Under the pieces are notes generated by a model, which searched no databases, was not told where the DNA came from, and was given only the letters and a program-made list of their open reading frames with translations. Shown in pieces: positions 52,644 through 59,836 of a DNA stretch of 64,000 nucleotides. The first letter of the stretch is position 1; each line of letters starts with the position of its first letter. Both the position numbers and the translations under genes were made by a program. This DNA comes from Ruminococcus flavefaciens. GTDB taxonomy: Bacteria; Bacillota; Clostridia; Oscillospirales; Ruminococcaceae. Location: contig NZ_FPIP01000001.1 of assembly GCF_900119075.1 (NCBI RefSeq), forward strand, positions 553,198 through 617,197, read 5' to 3'.

Positions 52644-53054
52644 TTATTTATCAAGCTTTTTATAGTTCTTGTAGCCAAGCTCGTCAAGCTTGTCCGTGAG
52701 CTCGTCCACTGTGTTCTTTGCAGCGGTATCGTCAATTGTAATTTCAATTCCGATATTCTTGTCTTTTTCGGAAATGAGCTTTATAAGGTCGTCAAGTCCC
52801 GTCATCTTGTTGTCGATAACGTATTCGTTCTTGGAAATTGATATTTCAAGCTTTTCGTCCTTGTTTTCCTCAGTTGCTTTCTCGGTTGTTACAGGTTCGG
52901 TATTTTCGACAACCTCGGATACGCTTGTATCATTTTTGCCATTGCCGTCCTCTGATTTGTCACCAAGCAGTCCGAAGCCCTTGAAGTGCAGGAATGCCCA
53001 GATTAATGCTGCAATAACTGCTGCTAAGAGAATAAATGCCAATAATTTCTTCAT
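52644..53054 (-). CDS. membrane-anchored protein with separate ExbD-like extracytoplasmic domain
   Basis: A 136-residue protein: one N-terminal membrane helix (LLAFILLAAVIAALIWAFLHF), an acidic linker (about 32-68), and a C-terminal domain (about 70-133) with the beta-alpha pattern of the ExbD/TolR outer domain, ISISKNEYVIDNK, LDDLIKLISEKDKNIGIEI, VDELTDKLDELGYKNY. No TM Asp is present, so it cannot replace ExbD in the channel. It is the third gene of an ExbB-ExbD-like operon (11 nt downstream; GAGGTAAT before ATG 53054). Its role is unknown. Confidence 0.65.
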   Translation of the reverse strand: MKKLLAFILLAAVIAALIWAFLHFKGFGLLGDKSEDGNGKNDTSVSEVVENTEPVTTEKATEENKDEKLEISISKNEYVIDNKMTGLDDLIKLISEKDKNIGIEITIDDTAAKNTVDELTDKLDELGYKNYKKLDK

Positions 53055-53065
53055 TTTTGATTACC

Positions 53066-53623
53066 TCACTTATTAAGATTTGAAAAATATAAATTAGGAT
53101 ATTCGCGCTGAATATCATCTATTGCTTCGTCAATTTCCCTGAAAGCCAGTGCAGTTCCGTACTGCTGACCGTCATAGGACAGGATACAAAGATATGTATC
53201 TTCGGTCGTAAAGCCTGACCTTTCAAGTATATCTCTTATAGAGCCCTTTATATCATCAGTCTCCTGCGAAAGTATACTGCCAAGCCGCTTTCTGCCAAAT
53301 GATATACTCAAAGTCCAGTTGTCGCTTTGCTCGGTAACATCAAGACGGAAAGTGAAAAAGTCGCCCTTATCAAAGGCGTTAAGAGCTTGCTGATTAACAG
53401 CCGCATTTTCGTCCGCAACCTTGATACGCTCCAGATCCTTCTGAGCTTCTTCATTTATCTCCTTCTGCTCAACTATGAGATGATTGTATGTCTGTTCCGC
53501 TTCTTTAGCCTTATTTGCGGCTTTTTCTGTGTCCATGGTGCTGTACAGGACGAAAAAGAACAGGATTATCATTATAACATCGAGCAGGGACGTAAAATCA
53601 AGGATAATCTCGCGCAGTTTCAT
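53066..53623 (-). CDS. ExbD/TolR-like protein
   Basis: A 185-residue protein. LDFTSLLDVIMIILFFFVLYS is the ExbD membrane helix with the essential proton-carrying Asp at D15. A coiled coil (about 30-75) follows, then a globular outer domain (about 95-185). ATG 53623 overlaps the ExbB stop (ATGA), so the two are coupled; the GTG at 53632 is an alternative. The family forms proton channels that transmit force to partner proteins in the periplasm. A monoderm has no outer membrane, so the receiver is unknown. Confidence 0.82.
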   Translation of the reverse strand: MKLREIILDFTSLLDVIMIILFFFVLYSTMDTEKAANKAKEAEQTYNHLIVEQKEINEEAQKDLERIKVADENAAVNQQALNAFDKGDFFTFRLDVTEQSDNWTLSISFGRKRLGSILSQETDDIKGSIRDILERSGFTTEDTYLCILSYDGQQYGTALAFREIDEAIDDIQREYPNLYFSNLNK

Positions 53624-54141
53624 ACGCGCCACCCTGACTTATTCTTTATGGATTCATCTATTCCGTATTTGATAAGCTTTTTCTTCAAAGCTAAAAGCCT
53701 CTGTATAAGGTCCTCAACATCTGCAAAAAAGTAAGCATTTGCAATTTTAAAGCCTACTGAAAAAATAATGCCCCATGTTGTTGATGTCAGTGCATTAAAG
53801 AAGCTGCTTTTAGCAGTGTTTATTGTTTCAGCATCGGACATATCAATACTCAGTAGCGCTGTGACTGTGCCGAACATTCCCAAAAGCGGAAAAATAGATA
53901 TCAAGGCAATAAAAACAGTATAGCTGCGGTTCAGATGCTTGTAGCTGTCAAATACCTTATTTGTTTTCTCGGGATTATTTGATAATTCGTCGCTTTTTTC
54001 TTCCCAGTCATATATATCATTGTCAACATTCTTTGTCAGCCTGCTTACTCTGAATGCAACAAACAGCGCCGCAAAGCAGAAAAAAAGAATATATATATCA
54101 GATGAAACTATACTCTGAAGCAGCTTAGCAATTATACTCAT
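53620..54141 (-). CDS. ExbB/TolQ/MotA-like proton-channel protein
   Basis: A 173-residue protein, shorter than ExbB (about 240). Three helices: about 15-33, 74-98 and 118-140. The second carries SIFPLLGMFGTVTALLS, matching the PLLGLLGTV signature; the third carries SFFNALTSTTWGIIFSVG, where ExbB has the conserved Thr/Ala pattern. It is the first gene of a three-gene operon with promoter 54160-54188 and GAGGTGAT before ATG 54141. Zorya-type defence genes are absent. Confidence 0.83.
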   Translation of the reverse strand: MSIIAKLLQSIVSSDIYILFFCFAALFVAFRVSRLTKNVDNDIYDWEEKSDELSNNPEKTNKVFDSYKHLNRSYTVFIALISIFPLLGMFGTVTALLSIDMSDAETINTAKSSFFNALTSTTWGIIFSVGFKIANAYFFADVEDLIQRLLALKKKLIKYGIDESIKNKSGWRV

Positions 54142-54159
54142 TTTATCACCTCACACATT

Positions 54160-54188
54160 ATTATAACACCATAAATATTAAATTGCAA
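54160..54188 (-). promoter_or_regulatory. promoter of the ExbB/ExbD-like operon
   Basis: On the minus strand TTGCAA (54183-54188), 17-nt spacer, TATAAT (54160-54165), with a very short leader. Confidence 0.7.
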
Positions 54189-54212
54189 GATATTTTACGA
54201 TTATTTGACAAT

Positions 54213-54236
54213 AAAAAACTCCGCGTTCCCGCGGAG
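54213..54236 (-). terminator. terminator of the flippase-like gene
   Basis: CTCCGCG / CGCGGAG stem with 4-nt loop followed by TTTTTT on the minus strand. Confidence 0.8.
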
Positions 54237-54244
54237 ATAAATTG

Positions 54245-55297
54245 CTATTCTGTTTGTTTTTTGTCTCTTTTAATGTTTATTATGTGCGCTGCAAAGGTCA
54301 CAACAGCTCCGATAATGAGAATGAGATAGAAGTTAAGTCCGCGGCTGATAAGCAGTGCAGGCTTTACTCTCTCCATAGTGAATATCTCTGTAAACGCCAG
54401 CAGGAAACAGCCCTCTGTGATGCCTGCCGCTCCCGGTAGAGGAAGCATTTCCACAGCCACAGCTATCATTATCTGAATGGTCAGAATATCGATATATCTT
54501 GTTTCGTTCATTCCGTATGCCCTGTAGATTATCCATGTAATGGAAAACAGGCAGATACGCTGAACTGCGGTCATAAGGAATACATTGAACACTACCGAAA
54601 GATTCTTTTTGATGTAGTCCGCTCCCATAGCATAGGTATCACATATCCTGATGAGCTTTTCGGTGTATTTTTCCTTGTTCCTGCGCTTCATTATATGAAG
54701 CTTTGTAAGCAGGTCAACTACCTTGATACCAAGAGCTCTTGCCCATATAGGCTTTATAAAAACCAGCAGAAGCAGGATTATAAACGAAAGATTAAGCGCA
54801 AATCCAAGAACTATGAGCCATTTCATGTCCCCTGCATACAAGGCGACAGTATCAAAGTTGAATATCAGGAATCCCAGCGCCAGCAGTACAAGAACCGACT
54901 TGTACGCTATAGTAATAAGAAGCATTATCAGCGTAGAATAGCCTATCTTTATCTTGTCTTTCTTCATGTGGTACATCTGCATAGGCTGACCGCCTGTTGA
55001 GGACGGTGTAATATAGCTGAAAAAGAAACCGATGAAGCTATACTTCAGACACCTTAAAAAGCTGGTCTTCTGTTCAAGCACTCTCAGCATATAGTGAATG
55101 ATAGATGACTCTCCTGCCACAAAGAATATCGCTGCCGCCGCTCCTAAAGCTATCCAACGGGGATCTGCCAATTTCAGGTCGCTGATTATCTCGGGAAGCT
55201 CCTGCTCCTTGAAGATCAGATTCAGCGTAAACAACGTTATAACGAGAATAAGACCTATATTCAACGCGTATTTCAATATTTTTTTGATTAATGTCAC
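54245..55297 (-). CDS. flippase-like membrane protein (UPF0104/LPG_synthase_TM)
   Basis: A 350-residue protein with about eight membrane helices. FFFSYITPSSTGGQPMQMYHMKK (family motif with PSxxGG near residues 95-115) and EMLPLPGAAGITEGCFLLAF near residue 295 are typical of the lysylphosphatidylglycerol-synthase membrane domain used alone as a flippase-like protein. The synthase domain itself is missing here; the DUF2156 protein at 47917 is a possible partner in trans, which is speculation. It uses GTG 55297 with GGGGG upstream and has its own promoter and terminator. Confidence 0.82.
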   Translation of the reverse strand: MTLIKKILKYALNIGLILVITLFTLNLIFKEQELPEIISDLKLADPRWIALGAAAAIFFVAGESSIIHYMLRVLEQKTSFLRCLKYSFIGFFFSYITPSSTGGQPMQMYHMKKDKIKIGYSTLIMLLITIAYKSVLVLLALGFLIFNFDTVALYAGDMKWLIVLGFALNLSFIILLLLVFIKPIWARALGIKVVDLLTKLHIMKRRNKEKYTEKLIRICDTYAMGADYIKKNLSVVFNVFLMTAVQRICLFSITWIIYRAYGMNETRYIDILTIQIMIAVAVEMLPLPGAAGITEGCFLLAFTEIFTMERVKPALLISRGLNFYLILIIGAVVTFAAHIINIKRDKKQTE

Positions 55298-55328
55298 CCC
55301 CGCGCGATATAGATTTTTACCAACTTAA

Positions 55329-55357
55329 ATTATAACATAATAGCCGATTTTTGTCAA
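55329..55357 (-). promoter_or_regulatory. promoter of the flippase-like gene
   Basis: On the minus strand TTGACA (55352-55357), 17-nt spacer, TATAAT (55329-55334), full consensus. Confidence 0.8.
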
Positions 55358-55400
55358 TACAAATCGTATTATATGACGAAAAATCAACATAAAATCATAA

Positions 55401-55457
55401 ACTGCCTGCCGACAATCATCGGCAGGCAGTCTGCGGAAAACTGTTTGGGGAAACAGT
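55401..55457 (-). terminator. tandem hairpins after the EAL gene
   Basis: A 12-bp perfect stem ACTGCCTGCCGA / TCGGCAGGCAGT (55401-55430) and a smaller ACTGTTT-GGGG-AAACAGT (55440-55457). On the minus strand the larger one is followed by a T-rich stretch. Confidence 0.7.
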
Positions 55458-55465
55458 ACGTGCTG

Positions 55466-57340
55466 CTACTTTCTTGTGTTGGCACGGCGGACAAAACTGA
55501 TAAACTCGGGTATCGGTATCGGCTTTGAGAAGTAATAGCCCTGTATATAGTCTATTCCGAGCTTTGAAAGCGCCTCGAACTGGTATTTCTCCTCAACGCC
55601 CTCGGCAACTATCTTCATACCCATGCGCTTTATCATGCCTGTTACATATTCAAGCATAATGCCTGCTTTTTCCGTTGAAAAATAGGAAAGTATCATGGAG
55701 CGGTCAAACTTTACGATATCCACGGGCATATTCACGATATAATTGAGGTTTGATTCGCCTGTACCAAAGTCGTCCAGTGAAAACGTACAGCCGTATCTGC
55801 TGAGGTAGTCCATATTGTCAAGAAGTATGCTTTTCTGCTTTATAGAGCCCGATTCGGTTATTTCAAGATTTATTGTATTTGGCTCTATCTCATATCTGCG
55901 GATTATATCCGAAAATCGAGCTGCAAGATTTCGGTTCTCGCACTGAATGACTGAAAGATTTATCTCGATATAATTAAGTCCAAGCTCCTGTATGTCATGC
56001 TCCTTAATAACGTCGCAGACTATCTCGAATACCCTCTCGCCTATCTGCTCTATCTGTCCTGTCTGCTCGGCTATAGGGATAAAGCTGCTCGGCATGATTA
56101 GATTGCCCTCGCGGTTCTTCATACGTACAAGAGCCTCGGCAGATACAAACTTTCTTTCCTTTACAGAGTATATAGGCTGCAAAAAGACAATAAACCTGTT
56201 TTCGTTAAGCGCAGCTTTTATCTCGCTCTGCATGAAACGGAACTCTTTCATTTTATCAAGAGCTTCCGAATCTATTATCAAAAAGGACTCGCTGCTATCA
56301 GCAGTCATATTGGAGTAATATCTGTATGTGGAGAAAAGCTCACCCGGATTCTCAAATACCGTGATAGTAGGTACAAGAAGATAATGCGGGTGAAGTATAT
56401 TCCCCTCATGCCAGCCGAATTCAAAGCGCTCCTTTATAGCAGGAAAAATCTTTTTCGCTTCGTTTACGTCATTGAAGACGATAACGAAATCGTTCCCAAT
56501 ACCGCGGAACACCTTTCCGCAATTCAATCTTTTCAGGAAATTAGCTATCTCGATAAGCATGATAGCTTCAATAGAAAGTTCCTTTTCCAGTTCTTCGTTC
56601 TCAATAACTATAAGCGCTCTTTCCTTATCGTCGTTATCGTATAGCTGCTGGATATACTCCCTCAGGAGCGATATACGATAGCAGCCTGTAACACGCTCAA
56701 TACCGCTGTCGGGATTTTCAAGCTTAGCAAAGAGGACAGTAACTCCTAAAGCCATAGAAAAGCTTATAAGCAGCAATCCGCGGTTATTTATCTGGATAAG
56801 CGCTCCTGCGGTCTCCAAAAGCATCCATATCATAACAGCGTTGCTGCGATAAGGATTCATATGCTTCTTGCATATGAGGATAAGTACCATGGAAGCTATT
56901 ATAAAAATAGGAGCAATTACAAAAGTATAGGTCACAGCAGGTCCGAAGCTGTAGATCTCGTCTCCCGAATTGTAAAAATCAATGGGCAGAAAAAACGGTA
57001 TGATACTGCTGACAAGAGTAAAGAACCTGAAAAAACGCAGCAGCATGACCTTGCGCCTGATCTTTACAATGTCATAACAGACATAATTGAAGGACAGAAA
57101 ACTTGTCCATATAACAAAAAACAAATATATCTTGCATAATATATCGGTCAAAGGCGAATTTGCGTGAGCGATACCAATAATTGACAGGATATCCGCCGCA
57201 ACGCATCCTGTTGTAACTACTACCAGCTGCCTGTACAGCAGCATACTTTTCAGTACAACGCTGTGTCTGATAAAAGAAAAATAGCAGACAAGCAGCATGA
57301 GTACCATTGCACACATCTGCACCTGAATGCTTTGTGTCAA
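55466..57340 (-). CDS. membrane-bound EAL-domain c-di-GMP phosphodiesterase with degenerate GGDEF
   Basis: A 624-residue protein. Residues 1-205 hold about seven membrane helices. About 215-370 is a GGDEF-like domain whose signature is degenerate (GIGNDF), so it is unlikely to make c-di-GMP. The EAL domain (about 385-620) keeps the catalytic set: EALVRM (near 401), an Asn in EINLS, ITESGS, DDFGTG, VKFDR, AEGVE and QGYYFSKP. It should therefore cut c-di-GMP to pGpG. The start is TTG 57340 behind AGGGGGTGAG. It is divergent from a GGDEF gene, a likely opposing pair. Confidence 0.9.
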   Translation of the reverse strand: MTQSIQVQMCAMVLMLLVCYFSFIRHSVVLKSMLLYRQLVVVTTGCVAADILSIIGIAHANSPLTDILCKIYLFFVIWTSFLSFNYVCYDIVKIRRKVMLLRFFRFFTLVSSIIPFFLPIDFYNSGDEIYSFGPAVTYTFVIAPIFIIASMVLILICKKHMNPYRSNAVMIWMLLETAGALIQINNRGLLLISFSMALGVTVLFAKLENPDSGIERVTGCYRISLLREYIQQLYDNDDKERALIVIENEELEKELSIEAIMLIEIANFLKRLNCGKVFRGIGNDFVIVFNDVNEAKKIFPAIKERFEFGWHEGNILHPHYLLVPTITVFENPGELFSTYRYYSNMTADSSESFLIIDSEALDKMKEFRFMQSEIKAALNENRFIVFLQPIYSVKERKFVSAEALVRMKNREGNLIMPSSFIPIAEQTGQIEQIGERVFEIVCDVIKEHDIQELGLNYIEINLSVIQCENRNLAARFSDIIRRYEIEPNTINLEITESGSIKQKSILLDNMDYLSRYGCTFSLDDFGTGESNLNYIVNMPVDIVKFDRSMILSYFSTEKAGIMLEYVTGMIKRMGMKIVAEGVEEKYQFEALSKLGIDYIQGYYFSKPIPIPEFISFVRRANTRK

Positions 57341-57548
57341 AAACTCACCCCCTAAATGAGTTTACTTTTACTTTATTATAGCATAGTTTTAATGTAAATT
57401 TGTATATATTTTATAATATTGTATGAATATTCTGTAAATCGTTTTAAATTGTAAACTATACTTCTTTTGGCTGAGCTGTATAAATGTTTACTTAGATAAC
57501 TATATGTATTAATTAAAAAAAATAACTCTTTTTTTCTCATAAAATGTT

Positions 57549-57563
57549 ATTTTGTAACAAAAT
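57549..57563. promoter_or_regulatory. palindrome in the EAL/GGDEF divergent intergenic region
   Basis: ATTTTGTAACAAAAT, perfectly symmetrical about one central base, 5 nt upstream of the -35 box at 57569. The 332-nt gap is otherwise AT-rich; a TATAAT on the minus strand at 57375-57380 could serve the EAL gene. Confidence 0.5.
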
Positions 57564-57568
57564 ATTCA

Positions 57569-57597
57569 TTGACTAACAGGCTAAAATGTGATATTAT
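57569..57597 (+). promoter_or_regulatory. promoter of the LacI-GGDEF gene
   Basis: TTGACT (57569-57574), 17-nt spacer, TATTAT (57592-57597). Confidence 0.55.
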
Positions 57598-57672
57598 TAT
57601 AATATAAAAGGATATATATACTACTAATAACTACAATTTTTATAGGATTATCCAACCGAGGTGAGCTTGACA

Positions 57673-59562
57673 ATGACCGAAAAACTGAAAACTATTGCTA
57701 TCTTTGGCTGTTCTTATTCAAGTCTCTACAGACAAAGTATGCCAACTGCTTTCAACGATGCAGCACAGGAGCTCAATGTAAATCTGGTCTATATCAATTC
57801 CCTCGGTAAGATCGGCGGCAAAAACGCACAGTACGGTGATTATGAGTTTGATCTCATTGAATTCATTGACCTTGACCAGTTCGACGGTATTATTTTCGAT
57901 GGTGAGGGCTACAATATTGACGGCATTACCGAAAAGGTCATTCACAAGCTCCGCGGAGCTAAGTGTCCCGTTGTTTCCATGAGCAGCTATGTAGAGGGCT
58001 TCTATAATATCGATTTCGACGACGCAGGCGGTATGCGTCAGCTCATCGAGCATATGATAGATGTTCATCACTATACAAAAATTGGCTTTATGGCAGGCTA
58101 TCTCACCCACCCTGACGCACAGCTTCGTCTGAAAGTATTCAATGAGGAAATGGAATCACACGGATTCCCAAAGGACGGCGTCGGTGTATTCGAGGGAGAT
58201 TTCTGGTTCAATAAGGGGGAGGAGGCTGCTGATTTTTTCCTGTCACGCCCTGAACGTCCCGAAGCTATAGTCTGCTCAAACGACTATATGGCTATCGCTC
58301 TTATAACAGCACTGAAAAAGCGCGGTATCAAGGTTCCCGTGGACATTGCCATTTCCGGCTATGACGGCTCCATAGAAGGACAGGAATACATACCGCATAT
58401 CACATCTGCTACCCGAGAAAGGCGCAATATAGCTTATAAATGTATCCAGCTTTTAAAGGATCTGGCTGACAAAAAAGAAGAGATTACCGATCTTCGTATC
58501 GTTCCGTCTCCGATTTTCACGCACTCATGCGGCTGTCACCCACTGGATTACAAGCAGGAATCCGAGAATATCAATAACGTCTATGCGCTTAACCGCTCCT
58601 TCACCTATAATCTTTATGATTCTGAATCATCTATCCTGAAGCTTAATAAGGTGGACGACCTGAAAGGTCTTGCTGACGTTTTTGAGACTGATTCCACTAA
58701 TTTCGGAAACTTCAATGCATTTTTCCTTATGCTCCATATCGACGGCAGCGGCAGACTTTCAAGCGAAAGCGATTATACCTGTCCGTCAGGAAAATTCACG
58801 CCTGCTATCTGGATAGATAAAAACAATGAATACGACCGCTCTCCCCTCACCTTTGACTTCTCGTCAATGGTTCCGCAGACAAAGTCCGACAAACCTCATT
58901 CTATTTACATTATGAGCGTTCACTGCGCTGAGCGAATGTTCGGATATGCTGCAATTGAGATGACAGAAAAGCACGTATTCAACGAGTTCTACAATGTATG
59001 GCTGCTGAATATCGCAATGACACTGGAAACCTTTATGAAGAACGACCGAATCAACAAGCTTATCGGTTCACTGGAAAATCTCAGCATAAAGGACGTTCTT
59101 ACAGGTATGCTGAACCGCCGCGGCTTCGACGATATGTCACGCGAGGCTATCCTTGCAATTGAAAAAAGCCGCACAGTCTGCACCATGGTCATTGACATGG
59201 ACGGTCTTAAGCGTATCAACGATGATTACGGTCACTACGAAGGCGACCGTGCTATAAAGGGCGCTGCGGACATAATCACGAAATGCTGCGACTCGGGCGA
59301 AATAGCTGGAAGAGCAGGAGGCGATGAATTCTATATCTTTGCTCCCGACTATTCCGAGGAAAAGCTTGAACGCTTTATAGAAAGGCTCAACGACCTGTGT
59401 GAGAGCTATAACGGTTACTCCAAGAAGCCCTACTCAGTATCACTGAGCTGCGGCGCTTATCTTATTGAAACCGACGCAACAGGAAGACTCGAGGACTTCC
59501 TCAAAATAAGCGACGCCAGAATGTATGAAAACAAAAAAGCAAAACGCAGCGTCAGACAATAA
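57673..59562 (+). CDS. substrate-binding (LacI-type) and GGDEF domain protein
   Basis: A 629-residue signalling protein with no signal peptide. Residues about 5-275 form a LacI/RbsB-type sugar-binding domain (ICSNDYMAIALITALKKRG, VPVDIAISGYDGS) ending in SCGCHP; a helix-turn-helix is missing, so it senses a ligand but does not bind DNA. A GAF-like middle part follows, then GGDEF (about 465-629) with intact AGGDEF (residues 548-553) and DMDGLKRIND. The I-site RxxD is not present (DSGE instead), so no product inhibition is expected. ATG 57673 has GAGGTGAG at 7 nt; GTG 57661 is an alternative. The likely ligand is a sugar. Confidence 0.88.
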   Translation: MTEKLKTIAIFGCSYSSLYRQSMPTAFNDAAQELNVNLVYINSLGKIGGKNAQYGDYEFDLIEFIDLDQFDGIIFDGEGYNIDGITEKVIHKLRGAKCPVVSMSSYVEGFYNIDFDDAGGMRQLIEHMIDVHHYTKIGFMAGYLTHPDAQLRLKVFNEEMESHGFPKDGVGVFEGDFWFNKGEEAADFFLSRPERPEAIVCSNDYMAIALITALKKRGIKVPVDIAISGYDGSIEGQEYIPHITSATRERRNIAYKCIQLLKDLADKKEEITDLRIVPSPIFTHSCGCHPLDYKQESENINNVYALNRSFTYNLYDSESSILKLNKVDDLKGLADVFETDSTNFGNFNAFFLMLHIDGSGRLSSESDYTCPSGKFTPAIWIDKNNEYDRSPLTFDFSSMVPQTKSDKPHSIYIMSVHCAERMFGYAAIEMTEKHVFNEFYNVWLLNIAMTLETFMKNDRINKLIGSLENLSIKDVLTGMLNRRGFDDMSREAILAIEKSRTVCTMVIDMDGLKRINDDYGHYEGDRAIKGAADIITKCCDSGEIAGRAGGDEFYIFAPDYSEEKLERFIERLNDLCESYNGYSKKPYSVSLSCGAYLIETDATGRLEDFLKISDARMYENKKAKRSVRQ

Positions 59563-59608
59563 AACCACCTATTAACTGTGTACTTATATAGCAGATTATA
59601 CTTTTTAT

Positions 59609-59643
59609 CGGGGGAAACCTTTCTGAAGAAAGGCTTTCCCCCG
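59609..59643. repeat. hairpin repeat, 16/17-nt arms
   Basis: CGGGGGAAACCTTTCT (59609-59624) pairs with AGAAAGGCTTTCCCCCG (59627-59643) with one bulge. It is followed by CCCCTTTCCAAAGACTTTTA. The element looks like the dispersed intergenic repeats of Ruminococcus-like genomes, and may double as a terminator for the plus-strand gene. Confidence 0.6.
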
Positions 59644-59670
59644 AACCCCTTTCCAAAGACTTTTAGCTGA

Positions 59671-59746
59671 TTTTTTCTATAAAAGAGCCCCTCTGTAATT
59701 TTTACAGAGGGGCAAGTTTAATTTTGGGGCTCTTTTATAGAAAAAA
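59671..59746. repeat. nested inverted repeat with perfect 21-bp outer arms
   Basis: The arms at 59671-59691 and 59726-59746 are perfect complements (T-run, then CTATAAAAGAGCCCC). A competing inner 12-bp hairpin, GCCCCTCTGTAA / TTACAGAGGGGC (59687-59713), shares bases with the outer stem. It lies between convergent genes and looks like a MITE-type or repeat-derived terminator. No gene is seen in 59563-59836. Confidence 0.6.
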
Positions 59747-59836
59747 TGAAATAACGGTCTTGAAAGAAATCTGAGAAAACATCTTCAAAATTGTTCTCTC
59801 AATAATAAGCGTAAAACTTCTATTTAAATATCACGG

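Noticed and set aside
52644..54141. Zorya-type defence system
   Set aside because: The ExbB/ExbD-like pair is short and no ZorC, ZorD or ZorE gene is beside it.
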